DNA of 64,000 nt from an uncultured Prevotella sp. Lineage in GTDB: Bacteria > Bacteroidota > Bacteroidia > Bacteroidales > Bacteroidaceae. The position numbers and the translations under genes were made by a program. This document shows, one piece after another, positions 48,518 to 57,061 of the stretch (position 1 is the stretch's first letter; each line of letters opens with the position of its first letter). The stretch is taken from contig CAMUYR010000003.1 of assembly GCA_947164965.1 (NCBI GenBank), positions 1-64,000 of the forward strand, written 5' to 3'. The notes below the pieces were generated by a model, which searched no databases, was not told the origin of the DNA, and worked only from the letters and a program-made list of their open reading frames with translations.

Positions 48518-50543
48518 TTCTCTTTAATAATGCGTCGATAGTGGGTTCACTACCCTTGAAGTTCTTGTATAGTGTCATGGGGTGCTCTGTGCCTCCCTTG
48601 CTCAATATCTCGTCACGGAAGCGTTGGGCTGTCTGCTGGTCGAAGATACCGTGTCGCTTAAAGACACTGAAGGCATCGGCATCGAGCACCTCAGCCCATT
48701 TATAGCTGTAATAGCCGGCAGCATAGCCACCCGCCATGATATGCGAGAACTGTACTGTCATACAGGTGTCAGGCAGCTGCTCGCCAAGAATGGCTTTCTT
48801 CCATGCTTTCTTCTCGAAGGGGATGATGTCGTCAGTAAACGCATCCTTCTTGGTGTAATAAGCCATATCGAGCAGTCCTAAGCTGACCTGGCGCAGACAA
48901 GCTGTAGCAGCCATGAAGTTACGGCTCTTGACGATGCGGCGGATGAGTTCGTCAGGCAATGGTTCGCCCGTCTTGTAATGGAAGGCGAAAGTGCGCAGAA
49001 ACTCCTTCTCGATGGCGTAGTTCTCCATAAACTGCGAAGGCAGCTCCACGAAGTCCCACCAGACATTGGTGCCTGAAAGACTCTCGAAACGCGTATTGGC
49101 AAACATGCCGTGCAGCGAATGGCCGAACTCATGCAGAAAAGTCTCTACCTCGCCAAGTGTCAGCAGGGCAGGCTTGTCCTCAGTAGGCTTCGTCAGATTC
49201 ATAACCACTGACACATGTGGACGGACATTCTCACCATCCTTATCGATATACTGCCCTTGGTATTGCGTCATCCATGCACCTCCCTGCTTGCCCTTGCGTG
49301 GATGGAAGTCGGCATAGAAGACGGCAAGGTAGGAACCATCCTTATCGAATACCTCGTAGGCCTTAACATCAGGATGATAGACGGGGATGTCCTTATTCTC
49401 CTTAAACGTGATGCCGTAGAGACGGTTAGCCAGTCCGAAGACACCACTGATGACATTCTTCAGTTCGAAGTAAGGGCGCAGCATCTCTGCATCGAGATTG
49501 TATTTCTTCATCTGCAGCTTGTGCGAATAGAAGCCAGAGTCCCAGGGGCGCATCTTTTCGACGTCCTTATGAGCCAATTTACGAACTTCGTCACGCTCCT
49601 GAATGGCAGTGGGTTTATAGGCATCGATGAGGTCGTCCAACAAGCGATAGACACGACGTGTATTAGTGGCCATGCGATGCTTCAGCACATAGTCGGCATA
49701 AGTCTTGTAACCAAGCAACTGGGCAATCTCACGACGCAGATTGACAATACGCTTACAGATGTCGAGATTATTCTCCGTGTTCTGATGCGTGCAAACGGTG
49801 TTGCGAGCCATGAAGAGCTGCTTGCGTAATTCGCGTTGCGTAGAATAGGTCATGAAGGGTAAATAGCTGGGATAGTCCAACGTAAAGAGCCAACCCTGCT
49901 TGCCCTGTTCCTTAGCTGCCAGGGCTGCTGCTTCACGAGCCGTCTCAGGCAGTCCGTCGAGCTGTGCTTCGTCCGTGATATCCAGCGTGAAGGCCTTTTG
50001 TTCTTTCAGCAGATTCTGCGAGAACTGCAACGAGAGCATCGAGGCTTCCTCAGTGAGTTGGCGCAGACGTTCCTTGCCGGCTTCATCGAGCAAAGCACCA
50101 GAGCGCACAAATCCCTCATAGCAATTATCCAACAATCGTTTTTCTTCTGCCGTCAGCTTACGATGGTGCAGATGTACATAACGGATGCGCTCGAAGAGTT
50201 TGGGGTTCAGACGGACATCGTTGGAGTGCTGCGTCAGCATGGGTTGTATCTTCTGTGCCAATGCATCCATGTCGTCATTGGTCTCAGCACTCAGCAGATT
50301 GAAAAAGACGGTCGACACACGTGATAGCAGGTCGTAATACCCTTCGTCCTCCTCCGTATTGATAATCGTGTTGTCGAAGGTAGGCTTCTCAGGATTATTG
50401 ATCGTTTTCTCTATCTGTTCATTGTCTCGACGAATACCCTCTGTGAAGGCTTCCTCGAAGTCTTCCAGACGGATACGGTCGAAGGGCACCGTGTCGTGTG
50501 GTGTCCCATAGGGTTCCAGAAACGGATTTTTATGTTCGCTCAT
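48492..50543 (-). CDS. M3 family metallopeptidase (dipeptidyl carboxypeptidase-like)
   Basis: HEFGHSLHGMFA. Confidence 0.93.
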   Translation of the reverse strand: MSEHKNPFLEPYGTPHDTVPFDRIRLEDFEEAFTEGIRRDNEQIEKTINNPEKPTFDNTIINTEEDEGYYDLLSRVSTVFFNLLSAETNDDMDALAQKIQPMLTQHSNDVRLNPKLFERIRYVHLHHRKLTAEEKRLLDNCYEGFVRSGALLDEAGKERLRQLTEEASMLSLQFSQNLLKEQKAFTLDITDEAQLDGLPETAREAAALAAKEQGKQGWLFTLDYPSYLPFMTYSTQRELRKQLFMARNTVCTHQNTENNLDICKRIVNLRREIAQLLGYKTYADYVLKHRMATNTRRVYRLLDDLIDAYKPTAIQERDEVRKLAHKDVEKMRPWDSGFYSHKLQMKKYNLDAEMLRPYFELKNVISGVFGLANRLYGITFKENKDIPVYHPDVKAYEVFDKDGSYLAVFYADFHPRKGKQGGAWMTQYQGQYIDKDGENVRPHVSVVMNLTKPTEDKPALLTLGEVETFLHEFGHSLHGMFANTRFESLSGTNVWWDFVELPSQFMENYAIEKEFLRTFAFHYKTGEPLPDELIRRIVKSRNFMAATACLRQVSLGLLDMAYYTKKDAFTDDIIPFEKKAWKKAILGEQLPDTCMTVQFSHIMAGGYAAGYYSYKWAEVLDADAFSVFKRHGIFDQQTAQRFRDEILSKGGTEHPMTLYKNFKGSEPTIDALLKRNGIKRKTN

Positions 50544-50729
50544 ACTAACGCTTTCTCTCTTTTAACCTGCAAAGTTAGTCATTCTGCTTTAATTACACTA
50601 CACAGTCTGTTATCTTATAATAATCTTTAACGGTTCGAACGGCCATTTTCTATGGAAAATGATAGAATATTCAAATTATTTTCGTAACTTTGCCCCCGTA
50701 AAGAACTAAACAATCACAAATAGAGCGAC

Positions 50730-51815
50730 ATGAAAAAATCTATCATCCTCTGCCTGCTGCTGACCCTGATGGGCAGTCATGCTGTGCAAGCCCAGAACAA
50801 AGCCGAGCAATTGAAGCAGATCCGTAAGATATATGCGGATGCCAAGAAGCGTATCGCTGAAAACGGTAAGAAAACCCCTGGACTCGATGTCACCATCACT
50901 CGTAAAGACACCACGATGGTGAGCGAGGACTTCATCATTGAAGACAACTATCGACAGCAGACGTTTTTCAGCAAGGTGCCTACTGACGACGGCTATTTCG
51001 AGAACGTGCCATACTTCGTCAGCTGTAGTGGTGAAGCCAATGGCCATACGATGTATCGCGAATTTCTTTACGATCCGCAGAAGGGTCACTTGCTGTTCAG
51101 CTACATGAAAGGTGAGACGCATGCAGGATTTGTGGTAGAGACACGTTACTATTACGATGCTAATGGTCGTTTGGTAGACCAGAAACATAAGGTGGGAGGC
51201 TCCGATGCCACTGCTGATGCCCACTCGTGGAGTGCCTGGGATACTGACTTGCAGATGGGCAAGACCATGATACAGCAGTTCAGGGATCTGATGGAGCGTG
51301 AAGACGGGAACGGCATGACGAAAGGCAACAAAGTGCTGATGACTACGAAGGCTGATCGGTTGAAGATGATTCGCAGCAACTATGCAAAGGCGAAAAACGA
51401 GATTGCCAAGCTGGAGAAGTCGGAGTATGCCACAGGTGTGAACATCACCATTCACGATCAGAACGACCTGGAAGGCCCTCCATATAACAAAGAGTATAAG
51501 TTCTACTTCGATATGGTGCCTAAGAAGGACGGTGATATGGACTATCATTGCTACTTCTTCTCAGAGAAGTATAAGAGCATGTATCTGGAGAGCTACGAGG
51601 AGTTTCTGTTTGATCCTAAGACGGACGACCTCATCTTCTTCTACGACAACAGCGATGAGGAAGACATGCACTTTGAGGTACGCTTGTATTACGATACCAA
51701 CGGCAGATGCATAGAATCAAAGCATAATACAGATATCAACGATTTCGACTTCTTCTGCGATTCACAACGGGCTAAGGCCAAGAAGCTGCTGAAGGTGTTC
51801 CGTGCGGCTTTCTGA
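50730..51815 (+). CDS. Secreted protein with internal tandem duplication, unknown function
   Basis: Signal peptide; two related halves, each starting (K)A(E/D)xLKxIRxxYAxAKxxIAxxxK. Confidence 0.65.
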   Translation: MKKSIILCLLLTLMGSHAVQAQNKAEQLKQIRKIYADAKKRIAENGKKTPGLDVTITRKDTTMVSEDFIIEDNYRQQTFFSKVPTDDGYFENVPYFVSCSGEANGHTMYREFLYDPQKGHLLFSYMKGETHAGFVVETRYYYDANGRLVDQKHKVGGSDATADAHSWSAWDTDLQMGKTMIQQFRDLMEREDGNGMTKGNKVLMTTKADRLKMIRSNYAKAKNEIAKLEKSEYATGVNITIHDQNDLEGPPYNKEYKFYFDMVPKKDGDMDYHCYFFSEKYKSMYLESYEEFLFDPKTDDLIFFYDNSDEEDMHFEVRLYYDTNGRCIESKHNTDINDFDFFCDSQRAKAKKLLKVFRAAF

Positions 51816-52325
51816 TTAAGGCATATAGGTGCGCACCAGTTCCTTGAGCGGTTCTACCCCCTCCGCATGGTCAGGATTGTAGCGCAGAATAACGGTGATG
51901 AAGCGCGCAGAGTCGTCAATCACCTTGCCGTAGTATTCCAAGTCGCCCTCTGTACCCTGATGGATGCTGTAGTCGTCAGTGGCCTCAATCAGTTCGGCAC
52001 CCATACCCATCAGCTGTTGTCCTGGTGTGCGGAAGATGTCTTCACCCCGATCCAAATACTGCACCATGAACGATAGTGAGACATCGTCAGTCATAAACAC
52101 CTCCATCTGGTCGTCGTCCAGATACTGATGGCGCAGATAGCTGGGATAGCTGATGTCCAGTCCCAGAGCTTCGCTGTGATAATGAATGGTGTCAGAATTG
52201 CCTAACTCGATGGCAATACTGTCGTCGCCTGTTATGACGTTGTTGAACGACTTGAGCTGTTGACGGTTGCCACAGGCTATGAACAGCACACTAAACAATA
52301 GGGAAAGACCAAATACCTTTTTCAT
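51816..52325 (-). CDS. Putative lipoprotein
   Basis: MKKVFGLSLLFSVLFIACGN lipobox. Confidence 0.65.
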   Translation of the reverse strand: MKKVFGLSLLFSVLFIACGNRQQLKSFNNVITGDDSIAIELGNSDTIHYHSEALGLDISYPSYLRHQYLDDDQMEVFMTDDVSLSFMVQYLDRGEDIFRTPGQQLMGMGAELIEATDDYSIHQGTEGDLEYYGKVIDDSARFITVILRYNPDHAEGVEPLKELVRTYMP

Positions 52326-52326
52326 A

Positions 52327-52998
52327 TCACATCAATAGTCGTTCGATCATGGGTATTTCTATGCGTCCTCGATGGAGCGTCAGCAGTCCATCGTCCTGCA
52401 TGGCGTTCAGCGCATGGCTGATGTCCAGACGGCTGTCGTTGAGTTCGAGCGCCAACTGATTCATAAGCACATAGAACGTCTTGGGACCAGCAGGGTAGAG
52501 ACAACGGGAAAAGAAGAAGCGGACCAGACGGTCGCGTAAGGAGTGGGGTGCTGAGCGCCAGACGTGATGACGCAGACGTTGTGTCTCAGCAGCAAGAGTG
52601 TTGAGCCAGTTCAGACGGAATACAAACTGCGTCTCCAGCAACAGCAGCACTTCTTGCTTGTCGATGGTAATCAGGTTGCAGTCGGTCAGCGTCTTAAACG
52701 TAGCCGTATAGCGTTGGGATAGTCCGAAGAGTCGCTCTGGTTGCAGGCAATAAGGTGCGTTCAGCGTTTCACAGACACGACAGGAGTGGTCGTCGCTCTG
52801 TGTCTCGACATGCAGCGAACCATTGATGAGAAAGATGAGATGAGTGCAGTCGTCGCCCTCCTTCACCAGCCGTTTGCCCGCAGACTGTTTCGAGAAGTCA
52901 AACTTCGTGTGGGTGACCACCTCCATCAGGTCAGCATGACTCATACCCTGAAAGAGCGTAAACTGCAGTAGTTTGTCGTATAGTTGCAGGGCAGCCAT
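52327..52998 (-). CDS. Crp/Fnr-family transcriptional regulator
   Basis: cNMP-binding-like N-terminus, C-terminal winged helix (LALELNDSRLDISHALNAMQDDGLLTLHRGRIEI). Confidence 0.85.
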   Translation of the reverse strand: MAALQLYDKLLQFTLFQGMSHADLMEVVTHTKFDFSKQSAGKRLVKEGDDCTHLIFLINGSLHVETQSDDHSCRVCETLNAPYCLQPERLFGLSQRYTATFKTLTDCNLITIDKQEVLLLLETQFVFRLNWLNTLAAETQRLRHHVWRSAPHSLRDRLVRFFFSRCLYPAGPKTFYVLMNQLALELNDSRLDISHALNAMQDDGLLTLHRGRIEIPMIERLLM

Positions 52999-53005
52999 AG
53001 TGTCT

Positions 53006-54031
53006 TTATTTCACAATCTTACTCTTCATGGCAGGCGAGAACCATACCTCCAGCTTACCCTTCTCGTTGCTGTAGATGAGGTAAGCCATGAGTCCGTTCT
53101 CCTTCTCCACCAGTTGCTTGGCACGCTCCAGTCCCATCACCATAAACGAAGTGGCAAAAGCATCGGCAATGGCACAATTGTCGGCAATAACGGTGGCTGA
53201 GAGCAGCGAGTGCTGAACGGGATAACCCGTCTTGGGATCGATGGTGTGGGCATAGCGTTTGCCGTCTTTCTCGTAGAAGCGGCGATAGTTGCCACTGGTA
53301 GCCATCGACTTGTCCGTCACGTTGAGAATAGTCTGCAGCTCGTGGCTTTCGTTCAGAGCATCGTCAGTGGGTTTGTTGACGCCAATCTTCCAGGGAACAC
53401 GCTGTGGATTGATGCCTCGGGTGGTTATCTCGCCACCAATCTCAACCATGAAGTTCTTAATGTCGTGGCGCTCCAGCAGCCGTGTGATGACATCGACACC
53501 CCAACCTTTGGCAATAGCCGAGAAGTCGAGCATGATGTTAGGGCGTTCCTTGATGAGCTGCTTGCCCTTCAAGTGAACATGCTGGTAGCCGATAGAAGCC
53601 ATCAGACTGTCTACCTGATGAGCCGTTGGCATCTGCTCGTTCTTGAAACCGAATCCCCAGGCATTCACCAGTGGGGCTACGGTGATGTCGAAGGCACCGT
53701 TGGTCTTCTCTGATATGCGCTCTGCCAATTGGAATATCTCGCAGAACATGGGGCTCAGCTCTGGTTGCTCACCACGGTTCAAGCGGGCTACCGTCGACGT
53801 ATCGTTGAACATCGAGAATTCAGCGTCTACCTTCTTCAGTTCTGCTTCTATCTCCTTTTGCAGGTCGTCGTCGTGTTGATAGGTGACGTGATAGACCGTT
53901 CCGAAAATAAGTCCTGTATTCTTTTGATAGGGCGTGACGTGCTGCTGCCGGATAATGAAGATAGTACCCACTATGAGCAGCAGGAGGAATGGCACTTGCC
54001 ACAGCAGTCGCTTATTTCGTTTGTTCTCCAT
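53006..54031 (-). CDS. apbE: FAD:protein FMN transferase (ApbE)
   Basis: LDFSAIAKGWGVD; HTIDPKTGYPV; ADAFATSFMVMG. Confidence 0.92.
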   Translation of the reverse strand: MENKRNKRLLWQVPFLLLLIVGTIFIIRQQHVTPYQKNTGLIFGTVYHVTYQHDDDLQKEIEAELKKVDAEFSMFNDTSTVARLNRGEQPELSPMFCEIFQLAERISEKTNGAFDITVAPLVNAWGFGFKNEQMPTAHQVDSLMASIGYQHVHLKGKQLIKERPNIMLDFSAIAKGWGVDVITRLLERHDIKNFMVEIGGEITTRGINPQRVPWKIGVNKPTDDALNESHELQTILNVTDKSMATSGNYRRFYEKDGKRYAHTIDPKTGYPVQHSLLSATVIADNCAIADAFATSFMVMGLERAKQLVEKENGLMAYLIYSNEKGKLEVWFSPAMKSKIVK

Positions 54032-54726
54032 CAGATGTCGATGATTATGTTGAAGTTAGCATCCAGGTTATTGCTGTCGTTGATGCCAAAACCAGGCACA
54101 TACCATGTGGTGCCTATTTCTTCGCCAATCTTCTGCGTCAGGCGCCTCTTGTAACGCACGCTCCAACCCATGTGGAACGGACCGTATATCTTAGCATCGA
54201 TGCCCAGCACGGCTTCAAGCCAATGCATGGAGCATTGCATATCCTTCACACCAAAACCAGACTCTGATTTCCATACCGGGTCGGGCAGATTTTCACGTAT
54301 AATGTCTACCTTATAGCTGGTGAAGGCATAACGGAAACCCGCATAAAGCCTATTGGGACCATGCTTCTTCTTCAGGATGTTCCAGTCCATACCCAAGCGG
54401 AAGAAAGGTGCTGTAGTCTTGTAGGTCAGTTCAGTCACCTCGTCTTTTTTATGATTGGCACGTCCGATACCCAATTCGAGGACGGGGAACCACTGGTCGT
54501 GCAGATTGATACGCAGAGCACCCTCATACTCACCGTGATCGCTGAGCAGTAGCTTGGCAGGTCCTACCAAGTCGAACGATACAGAGAAGCCACGAAACAG
54601 GGGGATGGAGTCCTTCTCCATCTTGAATATCTTCAGCTGTGCCTGAGTCGTGGTGACGCAAAACAGCAACAGCAGACTAACGCTGAGCCTTGAAATAAAG
54701 GTAGAAATGTGCTTTCGTTGCGTCAT
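54031..54726 (-). CDS. Putative outer-membrane protein (DUF6048-like)
   Basis: Signal peptide, beta-rich; within the operon. Confidence 0.55.
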   Translation of the reverse strand: MTQRKHISTFISRLSVSLLLLFCVTTTQAQLKIFKMEKDSIPLFRGFSVSFDLVGPAKLLLSDHGEYEGALRINLHDQWFPVLELGIGRANHKKDEVTELTYKTTAPFFRLGMDWNILKKKHGPNRLYAGFRYAFTSYKVDIIRENLPDPVWKSESGFGVKDMQCSMHWLEAVLGIDAKIYGPFHMGWSVRYKRRLTQKIGEEIGTTWYVPGFGINDSNNLDANFNIIIDI

Positions 54727-55195
54727 AGTTCACATTGGGGTTCTTGATAACAATAGAGTCGATCACGTTATGAGTGGTAGATACAGCCGTAATCGTATGG
54801 AAATAGGATGCCTGGCAGTCAACGGATTCGAAGTGGGCCTGGTTTTCTTTCTTGATGCGCACCGTGTCGATATAGATGTTGCCATTGGTGTTCTTCAACA
54901 TCATGCACAGCACGTCTTCAGGTTGTGTATAGCTGATGGGCAGATCGAAGGTGGTTGCCGTCGAGCCGTGAAAATAGTTCAGAACGAGACTGCCGTCGTC
55001 TTTTCTGCTGATTATTGTGTCGCTACCATCAGCCCGCTCTGTCCATACCCATAGCGTGTCCTTGGTTAGCGTGTCAGTCGTGCCATCGGCTTTTTTCAGG
55101 TCATAGATGGTGTAGACCGTGTTCTGAACAGGACAGTCTATACTGGTACATGCCGCCAGTACTATTACCCAAAAGACAACGACTAGTTTTCGCAT
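54677..55195 (-). CDS. DUF6452-like lipoprotein
   Basis: Lipobox VLAACTSIDCPVQNTVYTIYDL; 50-bp overlap with the next gene. Confidence 0.6.
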   Translation of the reverse strand: MRKLVVVFWVIVLAACTSIDCPVQNTVYTIYDLKKADGTTDTLTKDTLWVWTERADGSDTIISRKDDGSLVLNYFHGSTATTFDLPISYTQPEDVLCMMLKNTNGNIYIDTVRIKKENQAHFESVDCQASYFHTITAVSTTHNVIDSIVIKNPNVNYDATKAHFYLYFKAQR

Positions 55196-56154
55196 CTTAC
55201 CTTCTCTTCTATCTGATATTCATTACGTCCTGCACTATTGCGACTGATCAGGTCGCCAAGGAATCCGGCTAGGAACAGCTGTGTACCAATCATCATCATC
55301 GTGAGTGCGATATAGAAGAAGGGCGAGTTGGTCACCAGTCGCATGGGAACACCCTGATACAGCGCCCACGCCTTCTCAATACCTAGCCAGAGAGCTGAGA
55401 AGAAGCCGATGATGAAGACGATGGTGCCCAGGAATCCGAACACGTGCATGGGCTTCTTTCCAAACGTGCCAAGGAACCACAGCGTCATCAGGTCGAGATA
55501 GCCGTTTACAAAGCGGTTCCAACCCATAAACTTCGACTTGCCGAACTTTCTGGCCTGATGGTGTACAGGCTTCTCGCCAATCTTGTCGAAACCGGCATTC
55601 TTGGCCAGATAGGGGATGAAGCGGTGCATCTCACCAAACACCTCGATATTCTTCACCACATCACGACGATAGGCCTTCAGACCACAGTTGAAGTCGTGGA
55701 GGTTCTTGATGCCGCTGACCTTGCGGGTCGTGGCGTTGAACAGCTTGGTGGGGATGGTCTTCGACAACGGGTCGCCCTGGCTGCGGTTCTGCTTATAGCC
55801 GCTGACCAGGTCGTACTTCTCGTCCATGATCATCCTATAGAGCTCGGGTATCTCGTCGGGCGAGTCCTGCAGATCGGCATCCATCGTGATAACCACGTCG
55901 CCTTGAGCCTCCTTGAAACCACAATAAAGCGCAGGGCTCTTACCATAGTTTCTGCGGAACTTAATGCCCTTGACGTGTTCTGAACGACCTGCTAACTCGT
56001 TGATGACATCCCATGAGCGGTCGGTAGAACCATCGTTGACGAAGATGACCTCAAACGAGAAATTGTTCTGAGCCATCACGCGCTCTATCCAGTCGTAGAG
56101 CTCGGGCAGCGATTCGTCTTCATTATAAAGAGGTATTACTACTGATATGTCCAT
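55183..56154 (-). CDS. Family 2 glycosyltransferase (GtrB/DPM1-like)
   Basis: VVIPLYNEDESLPEL...VITMDADLQDSPDEIPEL; two C-terminal TMs. Confidence 0.92.
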   Translation of the reverse strand: MDISVVIPLYNEDESLPELYDWIERVMAQNNFSFEVIFVNDGSTDRSWDVINELAGRSEHVKGIKFRRNYGKSPALYCGFKEAQGDVVITMDADLQDSPDEIPELYRMIMDEKYDLVSGYKQNRSQGDPLSKTIPTKLFNATTRKVSGIKNLHDFNCGLKAYRRDVVKNIEVFGEMHRFIPYLAKNAGFDKIGEKPVHHQARKFGKSKFMGWNRFVNGYLDLMTLWFLGTFGKKPMHVFGFLGTIVFIIGFFSALWLGIEKAWALYQGVPMRLVTNSPFFYIALTMMMIGTQLFLAGFLGDLISRNSAGRNEYQIEEKVRCEN

Positions 56155-56178
56155 ATCTTGTTGTTTGTTTTGCTTCTG

Positions 56179-56739
56179 TTATTCTTGTTCTTCTTCCTCG
56201 ATATTGCTGTTAGCCACCTGACGTTGCATGAAGGCTGCAATGGGCAGTCCCAGCAGCATGCCCGTCATAATGTTGAACGTCAGCATGTTCAGCGCATAGT
56301 CGATGGGGCGCAGTTCTGACATCTCTCGCAGCGCTTCTTTCATCTGGTCGGCCATTCCGTAAGCCTGCAGAGCCTGTTGACCTTCCGTCGAGTTCATCAT
56401 CTCTGTAAACTTACCTGCCAGATAGCCCTTGTCGATGAAGGCAAAATAGGCATAGAGCACAGCAGCCATCAGCAGACCGGCATAGAAGAAGGTGAGCACC
56501 ATGTAGACATAGCCTCTGCCGAACGATATGCTGCCCTCGCGGCCATAGTCACGAAAATGACGCAGACGGCTGGCGGCATAGAACGGCGAGATGACTATCA
56601 GAACGAGTGCTACCAGTCCCAGCAGAGGATTGGTAAGCCCTTGTATATAGCAATAAAGTGCTGCTAACCACAACAGCGCCAGCAATGCACCATCTTGTTT
56701 GGCAAATGCCTTGAGTTGATAAAATTCTATTGGTTTCAT
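56179..56739 (-). CDS. DUF4199-like membrane protein
   Basis: TM segments; start set at ATG 56739 because the longer ORF crosses the SRP RNA and tRNA genes. Confidence 0.7.
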   Translation of the reverse strand: MKPIEFYQLKAFAKQDGALLALLWLAALYCYIQGLTNPLLGLVALVLIVISPFYAASRLRHFRDYGREGSISFGRGYVYMVLTFFYAGLLMAAVLYAYFAFIDKGYLAGKFTEMMNSTEGQQALQAYGMADQMKEALREMSELRPIDYALNMLTFNIMTGMLLGLPIAAFMQRQVANSNIEEEEQE

Positions 56740-56820
56740 ATTTTCGACTGCAAAAGTACGATAATTTAGGCGAATAGCCAAATTTTCCCAAAAATATTTG
56801 CACGTTAACAAAAAAAGTAT

Positions 56821-56828
56821 TACCTTTG
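56821..56828 (+). promoter_or_regulatory. -7 element for SRP RNA/tRNA-Thr
   Basis: TACCTTTGCACCCGCTTTTG. Confidence 0.65.
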
Positions 56829-56850
56829 CACCCGCTTTTGATGAAAACAT

Positions 56851-56948
56851 GGGCAGTCCTGTACGGCCAGCTCCCTCGGAATCCTCCAGGATGGGAACAT
56901 AGCAAAGGTACTTGGTTGTAGCGGCGCGATATAGATCGCTGCCCACCC
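56851..56948 (+). ncRNA. ffs: Signal recognition particle RNA, small bacterial type
   Basis: GGGCAGTCCTGTACGGCCAGCTCCCTCGGAATCCTCCAGGATGGGAACATAGCAAAGGTACTTGGTTGTAGCGG...TCGCTGCCC; 5' GGGCAG pairs with 3' CTGCCC. Confidence 0.85.
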
Positions 56949-57022
56949 GCCTCTTTAGCTCAGTTGGCCAGAGCACGTGATTTGTAATCTCGGGGTCGTT
57001 GGTTCGAATCCGACAAGAGGCT
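56949..57022 (+). tRNA. tRNA-Thr (TGT)
   Basis: Acceptor GCCTCTT/AAGAGGC, loop TTTGTAA, T-arm GTTGGTTCGAATCCGAC. Confidence 0.93.
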
Positions 57023-57061
57023 CAAAATAAATATAGGCAGCAACCGCTGCCTATATTTATT

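Noticed and set aside
56549-56976. Extended ORFs upstream of 56739 on the minus strand
   Set aside because: They cross the SRP RNA and tRNA-Thr genes; the true start is most likely ATG 56739.
56949-57022. U-U mismatch in the tRNA-Thr anticodon stem (CGTGA/TCTCG) as novel
   Set aside because: The rest of the cloverleaf is intact and I recall the same stem in other Bacteroidetes tRNA-Thr; probably ordinary.
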